Shown: positions 18,618 to 30,159, counted from the stretch's first letter. The stretch is 64,000 nucleotides of DNA from an uncultured Alphaproteobacteria bacterium (GCA_929200315.1 CAKMZB010000002.1:1-64000), one strand, 5' to 3'. Translations and numbers: made by a program. The notes: generated from the letters alone by a model not told the origin.

Positions 18618-18830
18618 CTAATCTTCCCGCGCCGTGCGTTGCGCAAGCGCCGCGTCGAAGTGTGATGTGGCCGCCGCAAATTTGTCGCGGCACCCTTTGT
18701 TGCAGAAGCCGACCACATGCCCGCGGTAGCGGGTCAGCGCATCGGCTGAAATCGGATCGCCGGACCAGGGGCAGACATCGTTGATGGCGTCTGAACGCCG
18801 CAACACAGTCTCGCGCACCTCATCTGGCAT
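18618..18830 (-). CDS. Small Cys-rich YHS/TRASH-like protein inside the ATP synthase operon
   Basis: The 70-residue product contains CPWSGDPISADALTRYRGH and VVGFCNKGCRDKF. Cysteines 20, 43 and 47 and the aromatic pattern resemble the short metal-binding YHS/TRASH module. Similar small alphaproteobacterial proteins are, I believe, often labelled glutathione S-transferase in databases, although no GST fold can fit in 70 residues. Twelve bases separate it from the atpD stop and 44 bases from the atpC start, on the same strand, so it should be co-transcribed with the ATP synthase genes. A role in handling a metal ion or in sensing is possible but not shown. It is well conserved in its Cys core, which argues for a real gene. 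Confidence 0.8.
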   Translation of the reverse strand: MPDEVRETVLRRSDAINDVCPWSGDPISADALTRYRGHVVGFCNKGCRDKFAAATSHFDAALAQRTARED

Positions 18831-18842
18831 GATCCGCTCTCC

Positions 18843-21390
<2,548 letters not shown>

Positions 21391-21402
21391 TAAAAATCCG
21401 CC

Positions 21403-22932
21403 CTAGCTGAACGATTTGGCGAATGCGTCGATCGCCGATTTGAGCCGCTCTGTCAGACTGTCATCCAACGCCTTCTTGGTGGCGATGTCGTTCAGCAGAT
21501 CAGCGTGGTCGGAACGCAACGAAGCCAAAAGGCCCTGCTCGAACGAGCCGACCTGGCCGACTGTGAGATCATCAAGATAGCCGTTCACACCGGCAAACAG
21601 CACAGCAACCTGTTCTTCCGTTTTCAACGGCGAGAACTGAGGCTGCTTGAGCAGCTCCGTCAGGCGCGCACCACGGTTCAGCAGGCGCTGAGTGGACGCG
21701 TCCAGGTCGGAACCGAACTGGGCGAAAGCCGCCATCTCACGATACTGGGCAAGCTCACCTTTAATGGAGCCGGCAACCTGTTTCATCGCTTTGACCTGAG
21801 CAGCAGAACCAACGCGGGAAACCGACAGACCAACGTTCACCGCAGGACGCACGCCCTGGAAGAAGAGATCCGTTTCGAGGAAGATCTGGCCGTCGGTGAT
21901 CGAGATCACGTTGGTGGGAATAAAAGCGGACACGTCGTTGCCCTGCGTTTCGATGACCGGCAGCGCCGTCAGCGAACCATTGCCGGCATCATCACCCATC
22001 TTCGCGGAACGCTCCAGCAGGCGGGAATGCAGGTAGAAGACGTCGCCCGGATAAGCTTCACGGCCCGGCGGGCGGCGCAGCAGCAGAGACATCTGACGGT
22101 AAGACACAGCCTGCTTGGACAGATCGTCATAGCCGATCAGCGCGTGCATACCGTTGTCGCGGAAATATTCGCCCATGGCACAACCGGTAAACGGCGCAAG
22201 ATACTGCATCGGAGCCGGATCGGAGGCGGTGGCGGCCACAACAATGGAATATTCCATTGCGCCACGCTCTTCCAGCACCTTCACGAACTGGGCAACGGTA
22301 GAGCGCTTCTGACCAACGGCGACATAGACGCAATAGAGTTTTTCGGTCTCATCCTTGCCCTTATGGGCGGGAGCCTGGTTCAGGAACGTGTCGAGAATGA
22401 TGGCGGTCTTGCCGGTCTGGCGGTCACCAATGACAAGCTCGCGCTGACCGCGGCCAACGGGGATGAGGGCGTCGATGGCTTTCAGGCCCGTTGCCATCGG
22501 CTCATGAACCGATTTGCGTGGGATAATGCCGGGGGCCTTCACGTCCACACGGGCACGCTGTTTGGACTTGATAGGACCCTTGCCGTCAATCGGGTTACCG
22601 AGACCATCAACCACGCGGCCAAGCAGCTCTTTGCCAACCGGTACGTCAACGATTGAACCGGTCCGCTTGACCGTATCGCCCTCTTTAATAGAGCGGTCAT
22701 TGCCGAAGATCACGACGCCGACATTGTCGGTTTCAAGGTTCAGGGCCATGCCCTGAATGCCGCCGGGAAACTCGACCATCTCACCGGCCTGGACCTTGTC
22801 CAGACCATAGACACGAGCGATGCCGTCACCAACGGAAAGAACCTGACCGACCTCGGAAACTTCGGCTTCCTGGCCGAAATTCTTGATCTGATCTTTCAGA
22901 ATTGCGGAAATTTCCGCGGCACGAATGTCCAT
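21403..22932 (-). CDS. atpA: ATP synthase F1 alpha subunit
   Basis: Alpha forms the non-catalytic nucleotide sites of the F1 hexamer. It has the P-loop [13 protein letters not shown], the start [20 protein letters not shown] typical of alphaproteobacterial Atp[22 protein letters not shown], and a signature near the C-terminal third with [18 protein letters not shown]. Its length is 509 residues. The ATG follows the atpH stop TAG directly, indicating translational coupling. Confidence 0.98.
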   Translation of the reverse strand: MDIRAAEISAILKDQIKNFGQEAEVSEVGQVLSVGDGIARVYGLDKVQAGEMVEFPGGIQGMALNLETDNVGVVIFGNDRSIKEGDTVKRTGSIVDVPVGKELLGRVVDGLGNPIDGKGPIKSKQRARVDVKAPGIIPRKSVHEPMATGLKAIDALIPVGRGQRELVIGDRQTGKTAIILDTFLNQAPAHKGKDETEKLYCVYVAVGQKRSTVAQFVKVLEERGAMEYSIVVAATASDPAPMQYLAPFTGCAMGEYFRDNGMHALIGYDDLSKQAVSYRQMSLLLRRPPGREAYPGDVFYLHSRLLERSAKMGDDAGNGSLTALPVIETQGNDVSAFIPTNVISITDGQIFLETDLFFQGVRPAVNVGLSVSRVGSAAQVKAMKQVAGSIKGELAQYREMAAFAQFGSDLDASTQRLLNRGARLTELLKQPQFSPLKTEEQVAVLFAGVNGYLDDLTVGQVGSFEQGLLASLRSDHADLLNDIATKKALDDSLTERLKSAIDAFAKSFS

Positions 22933-23499
22933 CTATCCGACCTCTTTCAGGGCTGTTTTCATGGAAGCGAGCTTGGTTTTCAGCGACGTGTCGATTTGGC
23001 GTGAGCCGATCTTCACGACCATGCCGCCGAGCAGTGAGGGATCAACCGTCACATCCAGCGCCACGTCCTTCCCGGCCACATCCTTCAACGTGGCCTTCAA
23101 TTGCTTTTCCTGCGCTGCTGAGAGCGCGTGGGCGACCGTAACTTCCGCAGCGGTCTCGCCACGGTGTTCGGCCATCTTTTCGCGGAAACCGCGCACCATA
23201 TCTGGAATGGCAAAAAGGCGGCGGTTGGAAGCAACCACTCGCACGAAATTACCCACCAGACTGGCGATCTTTGCCTTGTCGAGCACCGCGCTGATCGCGT
23301 CCAGCTGCTCGTCGGCGGAGAATACGGGGGAGCACACAAGACGCATCAAGTCTTCCGACCCTTTCAAAAGCGCGTCGAGACGCTCCACGTCCTTTTCAAC
23401 GACGGGGAGCTGCTTTTCGCTCTGCGCCAATTCGAACAGGGCTGATGCATAACGCTCAGCGACGCCGGAAATCCGGCCTGTTTGGGAGGATGCTGCCAC
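22933..23499 (-). CDS. atpH: ATP synthase F1 delta subunit
   Basis: Delta links the top of F1 to the peripheral stalk. The protein has GVAERYASALFELAQSEKQL at the N-terminus and the C-terminal signature TVDPSLLGGMVVKIGSRQID. I use the GTG at 23499, giving 188 residues, the usual size. The frame stays open to 23655, but that upstream part has no family similarity. It is the first gene of the operon; the F0 genes are not in this window, which is normal for alphaproteobacteria. Confidence 0.93.
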   Translation of the reverse strand: MAASSQTGRISGVAERYASALFELAQSEKQLPVVEKDVERLDALLKGSEDLMRLVCSPVFSADEQLDAISAVLDKAKIASLVGNFVRVVASNRRLFAIPDMVRGFREKMAEHRGETAAEVTVAHALSAAQEKQLKATLKDVAGKDVALDVTVDPSLLGGMVVKIGSRQIDTSLKTKLASMKTALKEVG

Positions 23500-23717
23500 G
23501 TGTGCTGCCGTCTTCTTGCCTAACGCGCTGTGGTGCGGTGTGCCCGAACCCCGGAAATCCGGCGATCCGGCGCCCGAACCGGCGCTTTTGTGAACCTGCA
23601 ATGCGTCGCAGCCCCTGTTGTGGGGCCCCAGCGCAAACCGCGCCCGCCCTAGCACGCACTTTTTCGACTCGCAACCAGATGCAGTACACCTTTGAGGGGC
23701 AAATCGTCCCTATTGTC
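23500..23717 (-). promoter_or_regulatory. Leader and promoter region of the ATP synthase operon
   Basis: This is the only non-coding space before atpH on the minus strand. A possible -35 TTGCGA (complement of 23669-23674) is followed by GCTAGG (complement of 23648-23653) with a 15-base spacer, which is short. Transcription from there would give a leader of about 140 bases. No better promoter was seen. Confidence 0.3.
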
Positions 23718-24113
23718 TCAGGCGATAAGACCAAAGACGTAGGCAAAGGTGAAAAAGGCGCCTGCGGCCTCAAACGCCATGGAGCTAAGATTGACCACAG
23801 TTCGCGATTTGTCAGCGAGAAAAGAAAGGATTCGGCCCAAAACCGCGACACTCAGCGCCAGACCGAGAGCAAAATAGAGAAGTGGCTGGGGAGAAAGCAT
23901 CAGGCAGGCCAGGCCGAAGCCCGCCAGCATACCGCCAAAAGCTCCCCGCAATTGTGCCAAACCATCCGCCCGCGTGGTAGAGAGACCTGTAAGGGTCATG
24001 AAAACCTTCGGGACAAACATCACCATCAGGCCAATAAGAAACGTGGACAAAGCGGTTGCCCAGGCGAGAGCCTCACCAAGCGTCTGAGGCATGGTGAATT
24101 GGATGAAGTCCAT
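23718..24113 (-). CDS. Four-helix membrane protein, DUF4345-like
   Basis: The 131-residue product has about four hydrophobic segments (ATALSTFLIGLMVMFVP, FGGMLAGFGLACLML, LLYFALGLALSVAVLG and AFEAAGAFFTFAYVFGL). A QLRGAFGGMLAG turn between the first two resembles small DUF4345-type membrane proteins, but I am not certain of the family. No catalytic motif is visible. It lies upstream of the ATP synthase operon on the same strand and diverges from the transporter gene at 24262. Confidence 0.7.
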   Translation of the reverse strand: MDFIQFTMPQTLGEALAWATALSTFLIGLMVMFVPKVFMTLTGLSTTRADGLAQLRGAFGGMLAGFGLACLMLSPQPLLYFALGLALSVAVLGRILSFLADKSRTVVNLSSMAFEAAGAFFTFAYVFGLIA

Positions 24114-24261
24114 GGGATCTGCTCCTTCGCGGAGGCATCTGAAGTCTCTTCAGCCCCCTTGCGCCGAAATATTGAGCAAATCAACGAAAAGGGAATCGGT
24201 TTGCGTGGGCATCGCGCGTCTGTAAGACTTCGCGCCACACTCGCCCCAAGGGAGACCCCCC

Positions 24262-25056
24262 ATGCGCTTTATCGCACCTCTCGCCGCTGCCGCCATCGCA
24301 GCTTTTTCCGCCACCGCCTTCGCTGACGGGCATTTGCCCAATCTTGAAGGCCGCAATGTCACTGTTGTCACGGAAAACGCCTATCCACCGCTGCAATTCG
24401 TCGACCCCAAAACGTCGGAAGCGATTGGCTGGGAATATGACGCCATGGCGGAAATCGCTGAGCGGCTGAACATGGAAATCACTTTTGAGAACATTTCCTG
24501 GGACGCCATGATCGCCGCTGTCAGTCAGGGCGAATACGACATCGGCATGACCGGCATCACCATCAAGGAAGATCGGGCCGAGAAGGTTGATTTCTCCAAC
24601 CCCTATATGCGCTCTGAAATGTTCATGCTGGTGCGCGGCGATGAAGATCGATTCGACGAAGCCAAATCTTTCGCCGCCAGTGAAGACGCGCTGATGGGCG
24701 CGCAGGCCGGGACAACGCCATTCTATGTCGGCGTTTACAACGTCCTTGATGGCAACGAGCAGAACCCGCGCATCAAGCTGTTTGAAACCTTCGGTGCGCA
24801 GGTTCAGGCCCTGCGGACCGGGGACGTCGACATGGTTCTCACCGACGGTACAGCCGGCAAGGGCTATGTGGATCAGTCCGATGGTGCGCTGAAGCTCGTT
24901 GGCGGGCCGCTCGGCACCGAAGATTTCGGTTTCATCTTTCCCAAAGGCTCCGATCTCGTCGAACCGATCAATGCTGCGATTGCCGACATGAAAAAGGACG
25001 GCACGATCGAGAAGCTGAACACCAAGTGGTTCCTCGACTATAAATTTGGCGAGTAG
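24262..25056 (+). CDS. Amino-acid ABC transporter substrate-binding protein (family 3)
   Basis: A signal peptide ([17 protein letters not shown]) precedes a periplasmic binding domain of the SBP_bac_3 type. [17 protein letters not shown] opens the first lobe, and [20 protein letters not shown] with VDFSNPYM is the family signature. The C-terminal [13 protein letters not shown] is also typical. It should bind a polar amino acid or an opine-like compound; the ligand cannot be read. An AAGGGAGA site precedes the ATG. The permease gene follows after 24 bases. Confidence 0.9.
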   Translation: MRFIAPLAAAAIAAFSATAFADGHLPNLEGRNVTVVTENAYPPLQFVDPKTSEAIGWEYDAMAEIAERLNMEITFENISWDAMIAAVSQGEYDIGMTGITIKEDRAEKVDFSNPYMRSEMFMLVRGDEDRFDEAKSFAASEDALMGAQAGTTPFYVGVYNVLDGNEQNPRIKLFETFGAQVQALRTGDVDMVLTDGTAGKGYVDQSDGALKLVGGPLGTEDFGFIFPKGSDLVEPINAAIADMKKDGTIEKLNTKWFLDYKFGE

Positions 25057-25080
25057 CGCACCGACCGGGCGCCTTTTGCC

Positions 25081-25893
25081 GTGATTGACCACAACACACA
25101 CCCTCCCCCGATCACGCGGGAGGGGGAGTTTCCCTATTGGCTGCTGGCCATTGGGCTGATGGGGGCTGCCGCGCTTGTCGCAATTTTTGCAAGCGGACTC
25201 TATTGGCAGATCTTCACCACCGTCTCCAAGGGCGTTTGGATCACGGTCTCGGTGACATTGTTCGGCTTTCTGTTTGCCTCAGCTCTTGGTCTGTTGCTGG
25301 CGGTAATGCAGCTCTCCGGCTCTCTGGCCGCGCGACAGGTGGCGCGATTTTACATCGAAGTCATGCGCGGCATCCCGGCTTTGGTGCTGCTGCTCTATGT
25401 CGCCTTTGTTGGTGCGCCGACCATTGTTGCAGCAATCAATTTTCTCCTTGGCTGGGCCATGGATCAGCCCATGCGCACACGGGACTTTCCGCTGGCCTGG
25501 CGGGCATCCTTCGCGCTGATGCTCGCCTATTCCCCTTTTATTGCAGAGGTTTTTCGCGCGGGTATTCAGGCGGTGGATAGTGGGCAGCAGGAGGCGGCGA
25601 AGGCGCTTGGCCTTTCGCCCTGGCAGCGTTTTCGCTTCATTGTCTTTCCCCAAGCCATCCGCACAATCGCGCCGCCGCTGGGCAACGATTTCATCGCCAT
25701 GACAAAGGATTCCTCCCTCGTCTCCGTCCTCGGAGTCGCGGACATCACGCAGATTGGCAAGATCTATGCTGCAGGATCATTCCGCTATTTCGAGACCTAC
25801 AATGTGGTGGCTCTGGTCTATCTGCTGCTCACGGTCTCGCTTTCCCTCGCTCTGCGACGGTTGGAGAAGCGGCTGAAACAAAAGGGCGGCTAA
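25081..25893 (+). CDS. Amino-acid ABC transporter permease
   Basis: The product of 270 residues is a HisM/GlnP-type permease with membrane helices through VTLFGFLFASALGLLLAVM and the N-terminal signature IEVMRGIPALVLLLYVAF. The cytoplasmic EAA loop, which contacts the ATPase, is QQEAAKALGLSPWQRFRFIV. It starts with a GTG at 25081. No ATPase gene follows: the next gene is convergent and its stop overlaps this one by four bases. The transporter must therefore use an ATPase from elsewhere. Confidence 0.92.
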   Translation: MIDHNTHPPPITREGEFPYWLLAIGLMGAAALVAIFASGLYWQIFTTVSKGVWITVSVTLFGFLFASALGLLLAVMQLSGSLAARQVARFYIEVMRGIPALVLLLYVAFVGAPTIVAAINFLLGWAMDQPMRTRDFPLAWRASFALMLAYSPFIAEVFRAGIQAVDSGQQEAAKALGLSPWQRFRFIVFPQAIRTIAPPLGNDFIAMTKDSSLVSVLGVADITQIGKIYAAGSFRYFETYNVVALVYLLLTVSLSLALRRLEKRLKQKGG

Positions 25894-26885
25894 ACCGGTA
25901 CATTCCAGGATTGCCCCGGCATCAGACGGCGGAACGAATCAGGACTGACACCGTGCTTCTCCAGCGCCGCGTCGAGATCGTTGATCTGATCTTCAATGCT
26001 CTCATCGGTAAGCTGGAACGTCCCCCAATGATGGCCAAGCGTGTGGCGAGCCTTGCAGATCATGTGGCCCTGCACCGCCTCATCCGGGTTCTGGTGCTGG
26101 GGCCTCATGAAATTGCGAGGCTGGTAGGCACCGAAGGGTAAAATTGCGAGGCGGAAGCCGCCATATTTCACCGCCGCCTCTTCGTAGAATTTCCCACCAA
26201 AGAAGCCCGTATCTCCGACGTGGTAGATCAGCCCGCCTGGCCCCTCGACCACGAAGGCGGCCCAAAGCGCGTTGCGCCGGTCGCCCATACCGCGGGCGGA
26301 CCAGTGATGGGCAGGCTCGAAATGCACCTTCACCCCGTTTGGAAGCTCCACACTTTCCCCCCAATCGGCAATCTGCGTTCGCACGGACCTGTCACTCTTA
26401 TGAATGATCGCGTCATTGCCAAGCGGCGTCACAACGAGGGGGTCATTGCGCTTCCGCAGCGCTGAGAGGCTTGCAATATCAAGATGGTCGTAATGGTTGT
26501 GAGAGAGGAGCACGACATCAATCTTCGGCAGATCGGCAAAGTCGATCCCCGGATCGTTCTTGCGCTTCGGCCCGGCCCAGGAGACCGGCGAACACCGCTC
26601 ACTCCAGACCGGATCAGTAAGAATGTTGAGGCCTCCCGTCTGGATCAGCACTGTGGCGTGACCAACATAAGAGACCCGAAGGTCCGACCCTTCAACCTGT
26701 GCCGGGGGCTTGTCGCGATAGGGAGATTCGTAGCGATCCGGCCACTTTTTGCGGTTGCCGGACAATTGCCATTTGACGAGGTCGACAAAGCCTTTCGGCC
26801 CCTCACCATCGGGGTTGAGAAAGACAGTGCCATCGAAATTTTGGCTCGCAGGGCCGGAATAATAGCGATTGCGCGAGCGGGCCAT
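25890..26885 (-). CDS. MBL-fold metallo-hydrolase (UlaG / NAPE-PLD-like)
   Basis: The metal-binding motif is HNHYDH at residues 129-134 (in LLSHNHYDHLDI), matching HxHxDH. Further ligands are expected in FEPAHHWSARG and YHVGDTGFFGG. The order and the early GHATVLIQTGGLNILTDPV segment fit the lactonase/NAPE-PLD-like branch of the beta-lactamase fold. Proteins of this branch cleave phospholipid-like or lactone substrates; the one used here is unknown. The 331-residue protein has no clear signal peptide. A TTGGAG site precedes the ATG. Its stop codon overlaps the convergent permease gene. Confidence 0.88.
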   Translation of the reverse strand: MARSRNRYYSGPASQNFDGTVFLNPDGEGPKGFVDLVKWQLSGNRKKWPDRYESPYRDKPPAQVEGSDLRVSYVGHATVLIQTGGLNILTDPVWSERCSPVSWAGPKRKNDPGIDFADLPKIDVVLLSHNHYDHLDIASLSALRKRNDPLVVTPLGNDAIIHKSDRSVRTQIADWGESVELPNGVKVHFEPAHHWSARGMGDRRNALWAAFVVEGPGGLIYHVGDTGFFGGKFYEEAAVKYGGFRLAILPFGAYQPRNFMRPQHQNPDEAVQGHMICKARHTLGHHWGTFQLTDESIEDQINDLDAALEKHGVSPDSFRRLMPGQSWNVPV

Positions 26886-26990
26886 GGCGACATCTCCAAT
26901 TGTTTAGCCAACACCCGGCAGGGGAACAGCAGCCATCCTCAAAAAGGGGCGCCAGTTCATGGCAAGGGTGCTCGATAATCGTTGAACAGC

Positions 26991-27019
26991 TTGACTCTCC
27001 CTAGCAGGCAGGCGATAGC
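26991..27019 (+). promoter_or_regulatory. Promoter candidate upstream of ffh
   Basis: TTGACT and GATAGC are separated by 17 bases. Transcription would begin about 230 bases before ffh, so it makes either a long ffh leader or a separate short RNA ending near 27137. Confidence 0.4.
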
Positions 27020-27093
27020 CGCGCCACGCCGAACAACCCGTTCGCGAGCAACCGACCGGCCTTCCCGACCAATGGGGACCACCGGAGGTCACC

Positions 27094-27120
27094 ACCCGTC
27101 AGCGCGATGCGCCCACGGGT
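27094..27120 (+). other. Two-tier perfect hairpin in the ffh upstream region
   Basis: ACCCGT (27094-27099) pairs with ACGGGT (27115-27120), and inside it GCGC (27102-27105) pairs with GCGC (27109-27112) around GAT, with a symmetric CA/CC internal loop. A partly T-rich tail (GCGTTTTGCGTTTGGGTTT) follows, so it could terminate a short RNA or act in the ffh leader. Confidence 0.4.
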
Positions 27121-27257
27121 GCGTTTTGCGTTTGGGTTTCCGGCAGCGACTTGCCACTGGTGTGAAACGAACGCGAAAGGCCTATCTTTGATCTCACAAA
27201 CCCGCATCCAGCCGTGTGCTGGAGACGTGTGAACGCCGATCAGAGTGGACAAAGCCT

Positions 27258-28763
27258 ATGTTCGAATCCCTTTCAGACCGCCTTTCAGGAATTTTCGACG
27301 GCCTTACTCGCCGCGGTGCGCTGTCTGAAAAAGACGTCGCCGCCGCTCTGCGCGAAGTGCGGCGCGCGCTGATCGAGGCTGATGTTGCCCTCGACGTGGT
27401 GCGTGATTTCATCGAGCGGGTTCGCGAAAAGGCAGTTGGCGCCTCTGTCGTCAAATCCGTCACGCCTGGCCAGATGGTGGTCAAGATCGTCCATGACGAA
27501 CTGATTGCAACGCTGGGCGAAGAGAGCGTCTCCGTCGACCTCAACGCCCCCGCTCCGGTCGGCATCATGATGGTCGGCTTGCAGGGTTCCGGTAAGACCA
27601 CAACCACCGGCAAGCTCGCCAAGCGTCTGACAGAAAAGGCTGGCAAGAAAGTCTTGATGGCGTCGCTCGACACGCGCCGCCCGGCCGCCCAAGAGCAGCT
27701 TCGCCAGCTCGGCGTGCAGACCAATGTTGAGACGCTTCCCATCGTTGAAGGCCAGGACCCCGTCGCCATCGCCAACCGCGCCATGCAGGCGGGCAAACTT
27801 GGTGGCTATGATGTGGTTCTGCTTGATACCGCCGGCCGCACGTCCATAGACGAGCCGCTTATGGTGGAAATGGGCGACATCAAGGCCACCGCCAATCCGC
27901 ACGAGATCATTCTCGTCGCCGATGCGCTGACCGGCCAGGATGCGGTAAACCTAGCGCAGAATTTTGACAGCCGCGTTGGCATTACCGGCCTGGCACTGAC
28001 CCGCATCGACGGCGATGGCCGCGGCGGTGCCGCGCTTTCCATGCGCGCCGTGACGGGCAAGCCCATCAAGCTCATCGGTACCGGCGAAAAGATGGAGGCG
28101 CTGGAGGATTTCCACCCGCGCCGCATCGCCGACCGCATTCTCGGCATGGGAGACATCGTCTCCCTGGTGGAGAAAGCGTCGGAAAACATCGACGCGGAAC
28201 AGGCGAAAGCCATGGCCGCGAAGATGGGCAAGGGCCTCTTCGACATGGATGACCTGTCCCAGCAGCTTGGGCAAATGTCCAAGATGGGCGGCATGGGTTC
28301 GATCATGAAGCTGATGCCCGGTATCGGGAAAATGGCGAAGCAGATTGAGGCCGCTGGCATTGATGACAGCGTGTTCAAGAAACAACAGGCCATCATCTCC
28401 TCGATGACCAAGAAGGAGCGAAAGCTCCCCAAACTGCTCAATGCCAGCCGCAAGAAGCGCATCGCCGGCGGTTCCGGCTCCTCCGTTCAGGAGGTCAATC
28501 AGCTTTTGAAAATGCACCGCCAGATGGCGGACTTGATGAAGGCGATGAGTGGCAAAAAGGGCAAGGGCATGATGGGCCAGATGGCGGACATGATGGGGAT
28601 GGGCGGTGGCGGTCTTCCCGGAATGGGTGGCGGCATGCCCGATCCGTCCAAGATGGACCCTGCGCAACTGGAAGCCATGGCTCGACAGATGGGCGGACCC
28701 GCAGGCATGCCCAAACTGCCGGGTCTTGGCGGTCCAAAACTCCCCGGATTGGGTAAAAAATGA
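27258..28763 (+). CDS. ffh: Signal recognition particle protein Ffh
   Basis: Ffh binds the SRP RNA and signal sequences and brings ribosomes to FtsY at the membrane. The N domain is followed by the GTPase domain with P-loop GLQGSGKTTTTGKLAK at residues 107-122, DTAGR, and TRIDGDGRGGAAL. The methionine-rich M domain follows and ends in a long Gly/Met/Pro tail after about residue 430. I start at the ATG at 27258 (501 residues); upstream codons to 27216 are not conserved. It heads the ffh-acetyltransferase-chorismate mutase-rpsP-rimM cluster. Confidence 0.97.
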   Translation: MFESLSDRLSGIFDGLTRRGALSEKDVAAALREVRRALIEADVALDVVRDFIERVREKAVGASVVKSVTPGQMVVKIVHDELIATLGEESVSVDLNAPAPVGIMMVGLQGSGKTTTTGKLAKRLTEKAGKKVLMASLDTRRPAAQEQLRQLGVQTNVETLPIVEGQDPVAIANRAMQAGKLGGYDVVLLDTAGRTSIDEPLMVEMGDIKATANPHEIILVADALTGQDAVNLAQNFDSRVGITGLALTRIDGDGRGGAALSMRAVTGKPIKLIGTGEKMEALEDFHPRRIADRILGMGDIVSLVEKASENIDAEQAKAMAAKMGKGLFDMDDLSQQLGQMSKMGGMGSIMKLMPGIGKMAKQIEAAGIDDSVFKKQQAIISSMTKKERKLPKLLNASRKKRIAGGSGSSVQEVNQLLKMHRQMADLMKAMSGKKGKGMMGQMADMMGMGGGGLPGMGGGMPDPSKMDPAQLEAMARQMGGPAGMPKLPGLGGPKLPGLGKK

Positions 28764-29299
28764 CCCCCCTTTCCATTCCCACCATCGAAACTGAACGCCT
28801 CATCTTGCGCGGTTGGCAAGAGAGTGATGTGGCCATGGTCGCAGAGCTCTACGCTGACGAAACCAATGCCCGGTATATCGGCGGCACCAAGACACATGAC
28901 CAATGCTGGCGTGCCGTTGCCACCTTCATCGGCCATTGGCAGTTGCGCGGCTATGGCCTGTGGTGCGTCACACGCAAGGACAGCGGCACTGCAATTGGCT
29001 GGGCGGGCCTGTGGTTTCCTGACGGATGGCCTGAGCCTGAGCTCGGCTATGCCCTCCATGGCGACCATCACGGCCAAGGCTTTGCCAGCGAAGCCACCCG
29101 TGCAGCTCTCACCAGCGCCTATCGCGATTTCGGCTGGGCGACCGCCATCAGCCTCATAGATCCGGGCAACACCGCTTCGCAGAACGTCACACGCAAACTT
29201 GGCGGCACGCTTGAGGCTGCCAATGTGCGTGTGTTGGAGCATGTTGGCGACATCTGGCGTCACCAGAATGCTGAGACCTTCCTGAAAGGTGCCGCATGA
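28760..29299 (+). CDS. GNAT family N-acetyltransferase (RimJ/RimL type)
   Basis: The 179-residue protein starts with TIETERLILRGWQESDVAMV, the common opening of this family. It has a fold core around ELGYALHGDHHGQGFASEAT, where the acetyl-CoA pyrophosphate loop should lie, and ends with NTASQNVTRKLGGTLEA. The start ATG overlaps the ffh stop as ATGA and its own stop overlaps the next gene the same way, so the three genes are translationally linked. The substrate is unknown. Confidence 0.88.
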   Translation: MTPLSIPTIETERLILRGWQESDVAMVAELYADETNARYIGGTKTHDQCWRAVATFIGHWQLRGYGLWCVTRKDSGTAIGWAGLWFPDGWPEPELGYALHGDHHGQGFASEATRAALTSAYRDFGWATAISLIDPGNTASQNVTRKLGGTLEAANVRVLEHVGDIWRHQNAETFLKGAA

Positions 29300-29577
29300 C
29301 CCCGCTTGAGCAGCTCACCGATTATCGCAAGTCGATCGACAATTTCGACGCGGCTCTCATTCACATTCTCGCGGAGCGTTTCCGCGTGACCAAGGCGGTT
29401 GGAGCGCTCAAAGCCTCCGCCGACCTGCCCCCTTCCGACCCGACACGGGAAACGGAACAAATCGAACGCCTGCGCCGCCTTGCGGAGCGGGCCGACCTCG
29501 ACCCCGATTTTGCGGAAAAATTCCTGGAATTCGTCATCCGCGAAGTCATTCAACATCACAAGCAAGCGCGGTCGTAA
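29296..29577 (+). CDS. Chorismate mutase, AroQ type
   Basis: This single-domain 93-residue mutase converts chorismate to prephenate at the entry to phenylalanine and tyrosine synthesis. It has the helix-1 pattern LTDYRKSIDNFDAALIHILAERFRV with the catalytic Arg, then the helix-2 and -3 pattern RETEQIERLRRLAERADLDP and the C-terminal FLEFVIREVIQHHK. It lies between ffh and rpsP, an arrangement typical of rhizobia. No prephenate dehydratase or regulatory domain is fused. Confidence 0.93.
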   Translation: MTPLEQLTDYRKSIDNFDAALIHILAERFRVTKAVGALKASADLPPSDPTRETEQIERLRRLAERADLDPDFAEKFLEFVIREVIQHHKQARS

Positions 29578-29607
29578 GGCCGCACCCAACCGGAAAGGTA
29601 AAGACCC

Positions 29608-30099
29608 ATGGCTACCCGTATTCGTCTCGCCCGCGGCGGCTCCAAAAAGCGCCCGTTCTACCGCATCGTTGCCGCTGATGTGCGCGCACCCCGCGACGGC
29701 CGCTTCATCGAGAAGCTCGGTACCTATAACCCGCTCCTGCCCAAGGATTCTGCTGAGCGCGTCACGCTGGACGCCGAACGCATCCAGCATTGGCTCGATC
29801 ATGGTGCCGTCGCCACCGACCGCGTTGCCCGTTTCCTCGATGCCGCCGGCATCCAGAAGCGCGAAGCCCGCAACAACCCCAACAAAGCCAAGCCCGGTCA
29901 GAAGGCGCAGGAGCGCATAGAAGAGAAGGCTCAGAAGGAAGAAGACGCCAAGCAGGCAGCCGTTGACGCCGCCGAAGCGGAAGCCGCTGCAAAAGCCGAA
30001 GCTGAAGCTGCTCCCGCCGAGGAAGAAGCTCCCGCTGAAGAGGCTGCTGTCGAGGAAACTCCGACTGAAGAAGCAACTGACGAAAAAGCTGCCGAATAA
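29608..30099 (+). CDS. rpsP: Ribosomal protein S16 with acidic C-terminal tail
   Basis: S16 is a small-subunit assembly protein. Residues 1-85 are canonical: [20 protein letters not shown], then [20 protein letters not shown] and the [20 protein letters not shown] helix. The remaining 75 or so residues are low complexity, first basic and then rich in Glu and Ala ([18 protein letters not shown]). Such tails are seen in other rhizobial S16 proteins, and their role is unclear. A GGAAAGG site precedes the ATG. Confidence 0.96.
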   Translation: MATRIRLARGGSKKRPFYRIVAADVRAPRDGRFIEKLGTYNPLLPKDSAERVTLDAERIQHWLDHGAVATDRVARFLDAAGIQKREARNNPNKAKPGQKAQERIEEKAQKEEDAKQAAVDAAEAEAAAKAEAEAAPAEEEAPAEEAAVEETPTEEATDEKAAE

Positions 30100-30115
30100 G
30101 GTCTCTCCTTATTCC

Positions 30116-30143
30116 TGTCATTCCCGCGCAAGCGGGGATGACA
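30116..30143. repeat. REP-like palindromic element between rpsP and rimM
   Basis: TGTCATTCCCGC at 30116-30127 pairs along its full 12 bases with GCGGGGATGACA at 30132-30143, with one T-G pair and a GCAA tetraloop. The sequence matches a widespread short extragenic palindrome type. A diverged copy lies at 31252-31277. It lies 16 bases before rimM and could affect mRNA stability or end part of the rpsP transcript. Confidence 0.7.
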
Positions 30144-30159
30144 TGCTAAGTTAAGCACC

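Larger units (their letters stand above)
26886..27257. other. Long divergent intergenic region before ffh
   Basis: I see no protein gene in this 372-base space between the metallo-hydrolase and ffh starts. It holds a promoter candidate (TTGACT at 26991-26996, GATAGC at 27014-27019, 17-base spacer) and a symmetric hairpin at 27094-27120, so a transcript of about 100 bases could be made. The conserved SRP RNA tetraloop region was looked for on both strands and not found. Confidence 0.6.

Noticed and set aside
21505-22656. A 383-codon open frame antisense to atpA
   Set aside because: Same explanation: a shadow of the conserved alpha-subunit gene, with no independent motif or ribosome-binding site.
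23445-24326. A 293-codon plus-strand frame across the atpH leader, the small membrane-protein gene and the transporter start
   Set aside because: It is antisense to the DUF4345-like gene and overlaps the well-supported binding-protein start; composition is not protein-like.
26990-27257. SRP (4.5S) RNA gene upstream of ffh
   Set aside because: The near-invariant GGAAGGAAGCAG-type tetraloop region is absent on both strands.
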